This document shows positions 1 to 11,877 of a DNA stretch of 29,738 nucleotides, piece by piece (within the stretch, counting starts at the first letter, position 1; every line of letters starts with the position of its first letter). The position numbers and the translations under genes were made by a program. The stretch comes from Bin5 sp034428395 (GTDB taxonomy: Bacteria; Chloroflexota; Anaerolineae; Caldilineales; Caldilineaceae): the NCBI GenBank assembly GCA_034428395.1, contig DAOUHX010000410.1:1-29738 (forward strand), written 5' to 3'. The notes beneath the pieces were generated by a model, which was not told where the DNA came from, made no database searches, and saw only the letters and a program-made list of their open reading frames with translations.

Positions 1-678
1 TCACAGATCAGGCCGGACTTGACGGTGCGGCTGCCGGAAGACCGAACGGTGGTGGTGGACGCGAAGGCGTCGACCGCGGCCTATCTTGATGCGCAGCAGT
101 CCGAGGACGAAGCGCAGAGGGATACCTCGCTGAAACGGCACGCCGGCGCGCTGAAATCGCAGGTCGACGAACTTGCGAAGAAGGAATACGGCGCCCAAGT
201 GGAAGGTTCCCTTGACTTTGTAGTGATGTTCGTCCCGGGCGACCAGTTTCTGGCCGCGGCGTTGAGCGCCCAACCGGGGCTGATCGAGTATGCCATGGGC
301 AGACGCGTTGCAATCGCCACGCCCGCGTCGCTGATTTCGTTACTGTGGGCCGTAGCAAACGGCTGGCAGCGGCATCGCATCGCCGAGAGCGCAGAAGAGA
401 TACAGAAAGAGGCCGTTGAGCTGCACGGTCGCATGTTGAAGTTCATCGACTACTATCAGGATGTAGGCAAACGTTTGAACAGTGCCGTGGATGCCTTCAA
501 CAGGTCCGTAGGCTCATTTGACAACCGGGTCATACCCCAGGGACGGAAATTCTCCCAGTTGGCGATCGGAAAAGAGGACAGTTTTGCGCTGCCCTCGATT
601 GTCGAGAAGCAGGCCAGGGCGTCAAGATATGCCGAGGAGACGCAGCCGCGTTTGCCGGAAAACAGCAGCGGTGCATGA
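1..678 (+). CDS. rmuC: RmuC-family DNA recombination protein, C-terminal part (5' end outside window)
   Basis: The reading frame is open from the first base, so the true start lies upstream of the window. About 225 C-terminal residues are visible. RmuC proteins are coiled-coil plus nuclease-like-fold proteins thought to limit rearrangements between inverted repeats in E. coli. The visible part carries the family core: a block of the type 'LP-x-x-R-T-V-V-V-DAK' near the left edge, then an 'F-V-P-G-D-Q-F' segment, an 'A-T-P-A-S-L-I-S-L-L' segment, and a helical stretch around 'Y-Y-Q-D-V-G-K-R-L-N' followed by 'R-V-I-P-Q-G-R-K-F'. These occur in the order seen in the family. The extreme C-terminus is short and low in similarity, ending at TGA 676-678. 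The call is confident at family level. The exact biochemical activity of RmuC is still uncertain. Confidence 0.9.
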   Translation, partial: SQIRPDLTVRLPEDRTVVVDAKASTAAYLDAQQSEDEAQRDTSLKRHAGALKSQVDELAKKEYGAQVEGSLDFVVMFVPGDQFLAAALSAQPGLIEYAMGRRVAIATPASLISLLWAVANGWQRHRIAESAEEIQKEAVELHGRMLKFIDYYQDVGKRLNSAVDAFNRSVGSFDNRVIPQGRKFSQLAIGKEDSFALPSIVEKQARASRYAEETQPRLPENSSGA

Positions 679-883
679 CTCGACCGGACACTGCGCCCGT
701 GCATCTTCCGGCGCCAGATTTCGCCAAGGTGCCGCCCACATGTTAGGTTTGATTGCCTCCGAATTACCCAAGTCCCTCTGCGCGTTCGCGGCGACGGCAC
801 GCGAGCAGAAATCATCCCCGATTCATTGCTGCCATCATCTCTCAGAAGACGCGCGTAATTCCACAGCGAAAAGGAGAGAAGAG

Positions 884-2554
884 ATGCAACGCAGAACTGA
901 CACATTGACGGGAAACAGTTCAACTAGCCGCCTACGCGGCTTGAAAGACCTAAAGCGCAGCGCGCGGGGACTGCTTCTCGCGCTGCTGATGCTGATCCTG
1001 GTCGCCTGCAGCGCGCCAGCCTACCCTTCTGCGGCTGGGGAGGCAATGCAGGAAAGCGCGGGGCCCAGAAGGCAGGCGGCAGTACGTTCCTCCTCGTCAA
1101 GCTCGCAATCAATTGCAAGCGCTGCTGCGCCGCAATCAGGGAGGCGCGAACGACGCGGCCGACAGCCGGACGCGCAGTTGCCGCCGGTGGTGCCGACGAG
1201 CCTGGAAACGACATCGACATTCGGGCTCGACGCAGACGACGCGTCGTGGCGCCGCTCGCTGGCGCTGGCGCGCGAGGGATACATCCTGAATCCGGATGAC
1301 GTGCGCGTGGAGGAGTGGCTCAACGCGCTGCGCTGGGACTATCCGCAGCCCGACGACGGGCAGTCGTTCAACCTCGATCTGACGATCACGACCGATCCGC
1401 TCGACCCGGACTCCTGGCTGGCGCTGATGGGTCTGAGCGCGGCCGCGCCGCCGGAACGGCCGTCCTCGCGCCATATCGCGGTGGTGCTGGACGCGTCCGG
1501 CTCGATGAGGGAGGACAACAAGCTGGAGACGGCGCGCGCGCTGGTACAGGGGTTAATCGACAATCTCGGCGAAGACGACCGCATCTCGCTGGTGCAGTTC
1601 TCGAGCTATGTATTAGGCGAGCACACGGTGCGGCACGCGGCCCCGGACGATCCGGCGCTGGCCGATTCGCTGCGCCGGTTCCGGCCCAATGACAGCACCA
1701 ATGCCGAGGCCGGCCTGCGCGCCGGCTATGAGCTGGCGCTGGAGGCGCGACGCCTGGACTCGGACGCGCTGTACTACGTTTTCTTCGTCAGCGACGGCGT
1801 GGCCAACGTGGGCGACACGCGTGCGGAGGCGATCATCGCCTCCCTGGGCGGGCAGCGGGCCGAGGCCAACCCGATCCGGCTGGTTGCGGTGGGCGTCGGC
1901 ATCGACAATTATAACGACGAACTCCTCGAGCAGGTGAGCAACGACGGCGACGGCTGGTACCGCTACGTCTACTCGCCCGAGGAGGCGCAGGGCCTGATGT
2001 GGGAGGATTCCTTCGAACAGCTCTTCACCCCGGCTGCCGACGAGGCGCGCGCCCAGGTCTCTTGGGACGCGTCCACGGTCGCGGAGTGGCGGCTAGTCGG
2101 CTATCTCAACCGGGCAAAATCGAACGAGTCGTTCGAGGATGACGAGAAGGACTTCGCCGAGCTGCACGTCGGACAGGAGAACACCGTCGTCTACCGGCTG
2201 AAGCCGCGGGCAGACGCGGCGGGGCCGCTGGGCTCACTCTCGTTGCGCTGGCATCACCCGGGAACAGGCGAGCCGCAGACGCAGGGGTGGACGCTCGCGG
2301 CGGAATCTCCGATTCCGTGGGAAGATGTTGCGCCGCTGCGCCGCATGGCGCTGCTGGTGGCGCTGGCGGGTGAGAATTCGGCTGAACGGCTGGAAGATGC
2401 TCAGGGCCGACGGCAGGCGCTGCAGCAGGAATTGGGGCAGTTGGGTTCCCTGGCCGAGACACGGCAGGGGCAGGAGTTTTATGAGATTCTGATGGCGTCG
2501 CTGCCGGAGCCGCCGGCCTGGTTTGAGCAGGGTCAGTCGACGCGCGGTGAGTGA
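884..2554 (+). CDS. VWA-domain lipoprotein (YfbK-like, with DUF3520-like C-terminal domain)
   Basis: The frame is open further upstream, but the start at ATG 884 is chosen because AAGGAGAG at 871-878 is a good ribosome-binding site. It also places a signal peptide at the N-terminus: a basic region, then L/A/M-rich residues and a lipobox LVAC with Cys42. The mature protein is therefore a predicted lipoprotein of about 515 residues. After a Ser-rich linker comes a VWA N-terminal-type segment ('N-P-D-D-V-R-V-E-E-W'). Next is a VWA domain with an intact metal site: D203-A-S-G-S207, T272 and D304. Last is a region resembling DUF3520 ('W-R-L-V-G-Y-L-N-R-A'). This order matches the YfbK family of predicted metal-dependent ligand-binding proteins, whose ligand is generally unknown. 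A strong terminator follows the gene, so it is not clearly co-transcribed with the metacaspase gene downstream. Confidence 0.88.
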   Translation: MQRRTDTLTGNSSTSRLRGLKDLKRSARGLLLALLMLILVACSAPAYPSAAGEAMQESAGPRRQAAVRSSSSSSQSIASAAAPQSGRRERRGRQPDAQLPPVVPTSLETTSTFGLDADDASWRRSLALAREGYILNPDDVRVEEWLNALRWDYPQPDDGQSFNLDLTITTDPLDPDSWLALMGLSAAAPPERPSSRHIAVVLDASGSMREDNKLETARALVQGLIDNLGEDDRISLVQFSSYVLGEHTVRHAAPDDPALADSLRRFRPNDSTNAEAGLRAGYELALEARRLDSDALYYVFFVSDGVANVGDTRAEAIIASLGGQRAEANPIRLVAVGVGIDNYNDELLEQVSNDGDGWYRYVYSPEEAQGLMWEDSFEQLFTPAADEARAQVSWDASTVAEWRLVGYLNRAKSNESFEDDEKDFAELHVGQENTVVYRLKPRADAAGPLGSLSLRWHHPGTGEPQTQGWTLAAESPIPWEDVAPLRRMALLVALAGENSAERLEDAQGRRQALQQELGQLGSLAETRQGQEFYEILMASLPEPPAWFEQGQSTRGE

Positions 2555-2631
2555 GCCTGATACCATTTGCGGGAAATGATATGGGACCTGGTTTCCGTCG
2601 CCATTAGTCGGGAACCGAAGTCCCTGCTGCG

Positions 2632-2664
2632 AGGAGAGAGGGCCTGGATTCCTCTCTCCTTTTC
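2632..2664 (+). terminator. Intrinsic terminator after the VWA lipoprotein gene
   Basis: There is a perfect 10-bp inverted repeat, AGGAGAGAGG (2632-2641) and CCTCTCTCCT (2651-2660), with a 9-nt loop. TTTTC follows, then a T-rich stretch (2660-2692). It lies 78 bases after the stop codon and fits a rho-independent terminator. Confidence 0.85.
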
Positions 2665-2774
2665 ATTCTTTCTTCGTTTTTTTCCTCTTCTGCGGTCCCT
2701 TCTCCAAAGCCGCTCTGTCGCCGGTTGGACAGTTTAACTTTTGTGAATTACGGTTACACTTTGCGCTGCCAATG

Positions 2775-2783
2775 TGCTATGAT
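2775..2783 (+). promoter_or_regulatory. Extended -10 promoter for the metacaspase-hydrolase gene
   Basis: TGC-TATGAT at 2775-2783 is an extended -10 element with five of six matches in the hexamer. No good -35 is present at the right spacing, which is common for extended -10 promoters. A start near 2790 would leave a leader of about 70 bases. The rest of the 2555-2858 gap (304 bases) holds the upstream terminator and AT-richer leader sequence; no other gene is seen there. Confidence 0.55.
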
Positions 2784-2858
2784 CACACTATTTCCCATAA
2801 ACGGTACGGGACCAAAGGCAGTACATTTGTACGTCCCACCCGCTCCTGAGGAAGGTCA

Positions 2859-5800
2859 ATGGAATCTGCGCGGCTCTTCGCTGTTGTCGTCGGCATCAAC
2901 CACTACGCAAGCAACATCATCTCCGATCTGGGCGGCTGCGCCAACGATGCCAGGGCCATCTACGGCTTCCTGACACAGCGGCTGAAGGTACCGATCGACA
3001 ACATCCGTCTGCTGACTTCGACGGGCGTTGAAGATACAACAAAACTGCCCACGCGACAGAATATCATCGACGGCTGGCGCTGGCTGATCGAGCAGGCCGA
3101 AAGCGGGGACCAGCTGTTTTTCCATTACAGCGGCCATGGTTCACAGACGATCTCGATCGACCCGAATGAGCCGGACGGCTACGATGAGACACTGGTGCCG
3201 TATGACAGCCGCACGGTCGACGAGAGTGGCAGGCCGGTCTACGACATTCTGGACAAGGAGTTGGCGGCGCTCATCGCGCTGGCGGAGGGCAAGGGCGCGC
3301 TGGTGACGGTAGTCCTGGACTGCTGCCACGCCGGATCGGGGACGCGCGCGCTTGTTCCGGTGCGCCGGACCGCGGCCGACCGCCGTCTGCGCCCTGCGGA
3401 CACGCTGCTGCCCGAGGTGGGCCGCACGCAACCGCTGATCGGCCGTCACACGCACAAGCCGGTCGGCGGGGGACATTGGTCGCGCAAGTTTGGCAACGAA
3501 CACGTACTGCTGGCGGGCTGCCGCGATGAGGAGAGCAGCCACGAATACCGTTCGCCGACCAATGGCGCCTGGTACGGGGCGATGTCCTTTTACCTGCTGC
3601 AGAAACTGCAGGACCTGCGCGCGGAGATGACCTGGCGGGAGGTCCATGACGCGGTGCAGACACATGTCCACAACGTATACGCGCGGCAACTCCCGCAGTT
3701 GGAAGGCCCCGGCGAACGGGCGGTCTTCGGTGATCTGGCGCCGCACGCCGGCTCCTACCTGAACGTGATTGGCGTGAAGGAGGCGGGCGACGCGGGCAAT
3801 GACGTGATCATTCGCATCGGCGGCGGCGCGGCGGTTGGACTCACACCGGGCAGCCAGGTGTCGTTGCATTCGGCAGGCAGCGGCCCATTGGAGGGGCGGG
3901 AGATTGGCAGCGGAGAGGTGTTCGAGGCGCGGGTCGATTCGTCCTATGCGCTGATCAAGGGGGTGCGGCAGACCGCTTTCAGTCTGCCGGCCAGGGTGAA
4001 GGTGACGGCATACGGATATGAGCGGCTGATGTACGAAGTGTCGTGTGCGGACCCGTTTCTGCTGGCAGAGCTGACGACCGCGCCGTCTTCACCGTTCCTC
4101 AACGCGGTGGGGCGAAGCAGCCCTTTCACCCGCTTCCATGTGGCGGTTGAGAATGACGCCTACGTCATCCAGGACGGGAGCGGTACGCAGATCGTGTGGG
4201 AGACGCCTCCGCGTACGCAGGCGGGCGCGGCCGAGACCGCTGCCTACCTGCATCATCTGGCGACCTTCAACAATGTGCTCGGTCTGCGCAATCCGGCGCC
4301 GATGGCGCTGATGGAAGAGGCCCTGACGATTGAGGCCCAGACGTATTCGCGGGCGAGTCTCACGGCGCCCAAGGACGGCGAGCCTTTGGGACATGACAGG
4401 GTACTGCCGCCGGGGCGCAAGCTATGGTTCACAGTTCGGAACAACAGTGCCGAAAACCTCTATGTGACCATTTTCAGCCTGTCTTCGCATTTCGGCATCC
4501 GGCGCGTCTACCCGGAACGGGCGCCCTACCAACTGGTTGCGCCGGGCAAGGCGTTCTTCGTCAACGATATCGAGCCTGTGGTGGAGGGCCCTGATGCGGA
4601 GTCGGCGACCGAGACTCTGAAGGTCTTTGCAACGCGCGTGCCGACCTCCTTCGACGTGCTTGAGATGCCGAATCTGAACGAGCCGGAGGGTTCGGAACAG
4701 ACGCGGGCTTTTGGCCCCCTGGCCGAGTTAATGAACGGCATCCGCCACGACGGGCCGCGCGTACGCAATCTGAGTGTCGAGCGGGACGATACGCACGACC
4801 GCTGGATCACGAAACAGGTGGCGGTTACCGCGCAGAGAAAGCAGGAGAAGTGCGTCCTGCCGCAGAAGGCGGAAACGATCGTCGTGGGGACGGACCTGGA
4901 CATCACAGTTGAGAAACCGGCCGGGCTGACAGGTCATCTATACGTTGCCAGTTTGAGCCATTTCGCGTGGGATGCGGACGATCCGATTTCTCTTCCGCCG
5001 GGGTTGAATAATCCGGAGGCCGCTGAATTCTTCCAGCCGCTTTCGTTTTCGCACAGGCCAGGGGCGTCGCCGGGTGTGCTGGTGCTGGATACCAAAGCCA
5101 AACAGCTGTCGGCGATCAGCGCTGAGACGCCGCTGCGGATTGCGTTGAGTGTTGAGAACGATCCGTCGATTGCAGGCGTTGTGCCGGTGGCGTTTGACGG
5201 CGAGTACTACTACCTGGTCGGGCATCCGGTGGAGGCGAAGACGGAATCCCAGAATGGGAACAGGCGGCGGATGGCAATGGAGATCACGCATCTGCCGGCG
5301 CCGGAACCGGGCGGGGGCGGCGCGAAATCGGGTAGCGCATCGTCTTCGCGGCTGGGGAGAACGGTGCGGCGGCTGGTGTCCGGATTGCAGCAGGAGTGGC
5401 GGCGCGCTGAGTCGGCGGTGGACAGGACCGCGGACGCCGAGGAAGAGGAGACCCAGACCGAGCCGCCCGTTCGGGACACGAAACACGCGGTGCGCGTGCT
5501 GCTGTACAAGCTGATCCATCAGAAGCTGCCGCCGGATCTTGGTGTGCGCCAGGTGAGCTGCGAGGCGGGCGGCGCGCCGATCTACTCGAAGGTGACGCCG
5601 GATGATGTGGCGCAGGCGCGGCGCGTCCTGCTCATAACGCACGGATTCGGCAGCAGCACGGAGAAGCTGGTGCAGCGGGCGCTGCCGAACCTGATGAAGA
5701 TGGATGACTACGACCTGGCCCTGGCGTACGATTACGAGACGATCAACACGAGCATCCGCGAGAGCGGCCTGCTGATGACAGTACAGCTACGCCGGCTTGG

Positions 5801-6412
5801 ATTCGGGACCGAAAAGGGGCCGCCGCTGGACATCTTCTGCCACAGCATGGGAACGCAGGTTGCACGTGTTTGCGTGGAGATGGAGAGCGGACACCAGTTT
5901 GTGGACAGGGTGATCATGGTCGGCGCGCACAACACGGGCACCGCGCTGGCCGAGTCGCACCGTCTGATCCCGTGGCTGGCCACGATCATTCTCAACCAGG
6001 CCGGACTGATGCAGTATGAGCTGCTGGCGCAGCTGCTGGCGCTGGGCATCTCGCGCACGATCACCGGCGTGAAGGACCTGGCGCCGAGCGCGGAAATCTA
6101 TGAGAAGCTCAATGACCCGCGCAACGAAGTGGACGTGCAGTACTATGTACAGATTGGCGTCAATGCCGAGATGGACGGGCCGGTGAACTGGCGGAAACTG
6201 TTCTCGAAGACGGAGTTGACGCGCATACTGGACAAGGGTCTGGACCAGGTGTTGGGACCAAATGACCTGCTGGTCGGGGTAGCTTCGGCGCGGGGCGTGC
6301 GGGGCGGCAACTGGCCCGGGTTACAGGTCGACGTGCTGGGTTGCCATCACTTCGAGTATTTTTACGCGGAGGAGTCGCTGGAGGCCCTGCGCCGGCAATT
6401 TGAGCGACGCCC

Positions 6413-6425
<13 letters not shown>
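2859..6425 (+). CDS. Metacaspase (peptidase C14) fused to a C-terminal alpha/beta-hydrolase, 1188 aa
   Basis: GAGGAAGG at 2848-2855 precedes ATG 2859. Residues 5-170 form a caspase p20-type domain with the catalytic dyad: His93 in SGHGS and Cys156 in DCCHAGS. A p10-like part follows (about 210-292, including 'N-E-H-V-L-L-A-G-C'). The middle region (300-815) is beta-rich; residues 508-565 resemble DUF4384-type domains often attached to bacterial caspases. A linker (818-875) is Gly/Ser-rich, then Arg-rich, then acidic (D-A-E-E-E-E). The C-terminal domain (about 915-1180) is an alpha/beta-hydrolase: HGFG at 928-931, nucleophile Ser996 in C-H-S-M-G (the first Gly of G-x-S-x-G is Cys), and candidate catalytic His1163/His1164. 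There is no signal peptide, so it is probably cytoplasmic. Bacterial metacaspases usually cleave after Arg or Lys. The substrate here, and any link to cell death or defence, are unknown. It overlaps the convergent ABC-F gene by 13 bases. Confidence 0.9.
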
Positions 6426-8316
<1,891 letters not shown>

Positions 8317-8320
<4 letters not shown>

Positions 8321-10290
8321 GCGGCTTTTTGAATCGCCAGCAAGGTTGAGGGATCTTCGAGGGCGCTTACGTCGCCGGGGTCCTGGCCAAGATAGGCGGC
8401 GCGGATCAGGCGGCGCATCACTTTGGCGTTGCGCGTTTTTGGAAGCGCGGCGCAGAATCTGACCTCTTTCGGTCGGAGCGGGCGGCCCAGTTCAAGTGCG
8501 ATGCTTTCCTGCAGGGCGGTGCGCAACAGTTCGCTGGCGTCAGTTCCCGGCTTGAGGACGGCGAAAACCACGATGTCGTTGTCCTCGATGGAAGTGGGCA
8601 CGGCCACAGCGGCGGACTCGGTTACGTCGGGATGTCGATTGACAAGCGTTTCAACCTCAGTCGGGCCAAGCCGCTTGCCTGCGACCTTAATTGTGTCGTC
8701 GCTGCGCCCGAGGATATACCAGATGCCGTCCTCGTCGATGGCGCAGAAGTCGCCATGCACCCACAGCCCGTCAAAGCGGCTCCAGTATGTGTCCAGATAG
8801 CGGTCGTTGTCGCGCCAGAAGCCGCGCGTCATACCGATCCAGGGCTGGCGGATGATGAGGTCGCCGACCTGTCCGCGCACCGGGTTGCCGTTTTCGTCGA
8901 CGACATCGGCGTCCATGCCAGGGATAGGGCCGCCAAAGCCGGCGGGTTTGAGCGGTTTGAAGAAGTTGCCGGCCAGGATGCCGCCGCTGATTTCAGTGCC
9001 GCCGGTATAGTTGAGGATCGGCTTGCGGCTTTCGAGCACATTTTCGAACACCCAGCGCCAACTGGCGGGGCCCCAGGGGCTTCCGGTGGAACCGACTGCG
9101 CGCAGCGCGGAGAGATCATGCCGTTTCACCGGGTCGCTGCCGTGGGGCATCAGGGAACGCACCAGCATCGGCGAAAGTCCCAGGTGGGTGATGCGGTGCT
9201 TGGCGCACAGCTCCCATACGCGGTCAACCGAGGGAAAGTCGCCCACGCCGTCGAAGAAGAGCATGGTGGCGCCGTTGAGCAGCGTACCGAAGACGAGCCA
9301 GGGCCCCATCATCCAGCCCATGTCTGTCATCCAATACATGCGCTCGCCGGGCTTCAGGTCCATGGCGTGGCGCATATCCTGGGCGGCCTTGACCGGGAAC
9401 CCGCAGTGGGTATGGAGTGCGCCTTTGGGAAGGCCGGTCGTGCCGCTGGTGTAGATGATCATCAAGGGTGTTTCTGCGGGAACCGGCACGGTGTCGGCCC
9501 GGACCGGCTGCTGGGGAATCAGTTCATGCCACCAGTGGTCGCGTTCTTGATTCCAGTCGATGCGCGAGGCATCAGACGAGGCGGGGAGCCGCTCGCAAAC
9601 TACGACATGGCGGACGCTGGGAACATCGGCCAATGCACGGTCCAGAGTGGTCTTCATTGCCACGGTTCGGCCGCGGCGCAGGAAACCGTTGGCAGTGAAA
9701 ACCGCCTTGGCGTCAGCATCGTTAAGACGGCTGATGATGGCGGAACGGCCATAGCCACTGAACAGGGGCAAAACGATGCCGCCAACTTTGACCACTGCGA
9801 GGAAAGCAACAGCCAGTTCCGGGATCATCGGCATGTACAGCCCGACGGCGTCTCCCGTCCCGATGCCGAGGCTGCGAAGGGCGTTGGCGCAGCGGCAGAC
9901 CTCGCGGTTTAGCTCGGCGTAGCTAAGCGTAGCACTCCGGCCCTCCTCGCCTTCCCAGATGAGGGCCGGTTCGTCTGCCGTCGGTGTAGACTGCCATTTG
10001 TCCAGGCAGTTGTGAATGATATTCATCTGCCCGTCAAGGCACCACCTCGCAAATGGCGCGCCGGCCGAGAGGTCGACGATCTGCGAATAGGGCTGGGCAA
10101 AGCGAATGTCGAGGTCCTCCATCACCGCGTCCCAAAACCAGCCGATGTCTTCGACGGAGCGGGTCAACAGGGCGTCGTAGGAGTCGATACCATGCCGGTC
10201 CATGAACCGCTGCAGATTGCTCTGTGCGATCCATTCAGCGTTGGGCTGCCAGGCGACATCCTGACCGAAAGGAAACGTATTGTTAGACAT
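8317..10290 (-). CDS. AMP-forming acyl-CoA synthetase, acetyl-CoA synthetase family
   Basis: This 657-residue protein has the length and layout of acetyl/propionyl-CoA synthetases, which activate a short-chain carboxylic acid with ATP and CoA through an acyl-adenylate. Visible motifs are the phosphate-binding loop Y280-TSGTTGLPKG, NYTGGTEISGG (427-437), VHGDF (511-515), and the hinge segment GRSDDTIKVAGKRLGPTEVE (528-547). The C-terminal adenylation lysine is Lys623 in K-T-R-N-A-K. In many Acs proteins the residue before that lysine is Gly; here it is Ala. The N-terminal region matches the ACAS N-terminal type. Substrate choice between acetate, propionate and other short acids cannot be read from the sequence with confidence. 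It has its own promoter (10344-10372) and is coupled to uup. No strong ribosome-binding site is seen before the ATG. Confidence 0.88.
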
Positions 10291-10343
10291 GATGAGTTGT
10301 CAGCTGGGTTTGATGTGGCGCAAGAACGTTGTCGACGAGAGGC

Positions 10344-10372
10344 ATTATAGCGAAGAATCGGGCAAATGAAAA
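10344..10372 (-). promoter_or_regulatory. Sigma-70-type promoter for the acyl-CoA synthetase-uup pair
   Basis: On the minus strand, -35 TTTTCA (10367-10372) and a perfect -10 TATAAT (10344-10349) are separated by 17 bases. Transcription should start near 10337, about 46 bases before the ATG at 10290. Confidence 0.7.
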
Positions 10373-10398
10373 CGGGTTGGACTGCCAGGGGACGGCAT

Positions 10399-11112
10399 TC
10401 AGGCAGTGCTCTGGAGAGCCGACCAGATGGAGAGGACGATGAGCGCGAGGCCGGGCCAGCGGAGCAGCCGGGCGGTGTTGCCGATCGATGGCGCACGCCG
10501 GCGCAATAGGCGCTGCGTGAGCAGAGAGAGTTCGCCGAGAAGCAGAAGAACCACGCCCGCGGCGAGCGTGCCGAAGAGAGGGCGGGTCAAGGCCAGCCCG
10601 GTGCCGAGACCGGTGGTTGTGAAAAGCAGGAGTTGGTATGCAACGGCCGCGGCTGCGAGCCGAGATTCGAGGTCGCGCGCCTGAGTCAGCACTGCGCGGC
10701 ATACCAGCGCGCCGATAGCGAGCCACAGACACAGGAGGAGCCAGGGCTGGCTGCCGGAAGCTGTTCCGAGTCGGGCAAAGGCTGCGATGAAGAGGAGATG
10801 GCCAAGGGCGGAAGTGGAGAAGCCGATGCGCGTGCGAATGGGCGAGGCCGCGCCGGCCAAGAGGAGGCCCCCGGAAACTGCGAAGGTCAATCCTGCGGCG
10901 ACGCCGAACGCGTATCGGGCGTTGTCGGTTCCGGCGCGGGTGAGCAGATAGCCGTACCAGGCGAGAAGGAGCAGGGAAAAGGCAGAGGCCGCGTGGACCC
11001 AGGGCGGCACAAGACGTTCGGCTGTGGGAGATTTGCGGAAAAGGAATCCGCCGACCAGGAGTGCAGCCCAGACGACGAGCAAGACCCAAGCGATAAAGTC
11101 GAGTACGGGCAT
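10399..11112 (-). CDS. YhhN/TMEM86-like multipass membrane protein
   Basis: This 237-residue protein is almost entirely hydrophobic, with about eight predicted membrane helices. A 'G-L-T-F-A-V-S-G-G-L-L-L' helix followed by 'G-F-S-T-S-A-L-G-H-L-L-F-I-A-A-F' resembles the core of the YhhN/TMEM86 family, whose animal members hydrolyse lysoplasmalogens. In that family the matching positions carry Asp and His; here the His is kept (GHLLF), but the usual Asp of 'GD' is replaced by Gly. Enzyme activity is therefore uncertain. GAGG about 9 bases before ATG 11112 supports the start. It lies 63 bases after the hypothetical gene upstream and may be co-transcribed with it. The family call is tentative. 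Confidence 0.6.
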   Translation of the reverse strand: MPVLDFIAWVLLVVWAALLVGGFLFRKSPTAERLVPPWVHAASAFSLLLLAWYGYLLTRAGTDNARYAFGVAAGLTFAVSGGLLLAGAASPIRTRIGFSTSALGHLLFIAAFARLGTASGSQPWLLLCLWLAIGALVCRAVLTQARDLESRLAAAAVAYQLLLFTTTGLGTGLALTRPLFGTLAAGVVLLLLGELSLLTQRLLRRRAPSIGNTARLLRWPGLALIVLSIWSALQSTA

Positions 11113-11175
11113 GGTCGCGCTACCTCATCCGGCGGGGAGAGGGCGAAGGACAAGCGGGGGCTTCCTCCGACTCTT

Positions 11176-11814
11176 TCATTTTGCGCGGTTGGCAGCGTAC
11201 CCGAGGAGTTGCGGTTCGGCCCACACGGCCCAATTCCAGCGGCTGTTGCCGAGGCCATCGGTCATCAATTGCAGAACGGCAGGCTGCCCGGCCTGGTTGG
11301 GTAGATCGGTAACGAAGCGCTCCCAGCTGCACGTCTGCTTGGTGTCGCTCCAAACGCGCACGCCATTGATCAGGACGCGGAAGGCGCAGAAGTTGTCGTC
11401 CTGCATCTGCGCTCCGTCGCGGATGCCGACTGCGAACTGGAGGCGAAGTCGTTCAACTTCGGCGGGGACGCGCAGTTCATATTCGACAACGGCGCTGCCC
11501 TCGACCGGCGGGTGCTGCCACAGGGCGGGCCGTTGCACCAGGCCGCAGCTTGCCGTGTCGAGCCGCACCTCCATCAGGTCGGACGTACGCGTTGCGCTCT
11601 GGCGGGATTCGGGGAAGGCCTCCAGGAGGTCGCATGTCCACACAAGGACAAACTCGTCATCGTCGGCGACTTCTTCCTCCATCAGACTCTGCCACAGTTC
11701 TTCCTGCCATTTGAGGTAGCCCACGTATTGGGAAAGTTGCAAGAGTGACTGTTCGTTCAGGTCACGGATACGCCGGATGACCGCGTCCAAAGTTTCCTGT
11801 TCAGCTTCGTTCAT
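11176..11814 (-). CDS. Hypothetical protein with N-terminal helical segment and beta-rich C-terminal domain
   Basis: The family is not recognised. The 212-residue product starts with an acidic helical region (about 1-45) ending in 'L-S-Q-Y-V-G-Y-L-K-W'. This resembles short segments found at the start of some antitoxin-like DUF2281 proteins, but it is too short to assign. Residues 50-210 are rich in Trp, Val and alternating hydrophobic residues, ending in 'W-N-W-A-V-W-A-E-P'. That pattern suggests a beta-sandwich such as a carbohydrate-binding or NPCBM-type module, by inference only. No signal peptide or membrane segment is seen. It sits between the HNH endonuclease gene and the YhhN-like gene on the same strand, with gaps of about 63 bases on both sides. 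Confidence 0.7.
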   Translation of the reverse strand: MNEAEQETLDAVIRRIRDLNEQSLLQLSQYVGYLKWQEELWQSLMEEEVADDDEFVLVWTCDLLEAFPESRQSATRTSDLMEVRLDTASCGLVQRPALWQHPPVEGSAVVEYELRVPAEVERLRLQFAVGIRDGAQMQDDNFCAFRVLINGVRVWSDTKQTCSWERFVTDLPNQAGQPAVLQLMTDGLGNSRWNWAVWAEPQLLGYAANRAK

Positions 11815-11877
11815 AGTAGATTTCCGGCATCTGGTGGGCGCCCGCCGGGCAGGCAGGGGACTGCCGGCCGCGACCGG

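Noticed and set aside
518..883. Upstream extension of the VWA lipoprotein frame
   Set aside because: It overlaps the rmuC end in another frame and would bury the lipoprotein signal peptide inside the protein; ATG 884 has the ribosome-binding site.
8632..9912. Long plus-strand open frame antisense to the acyl-CoA synthetase
   Set aside because: It is a mirror of a well-supported coding region in GC-rich DNA and has no recognisable domain or ribosome-binding site.
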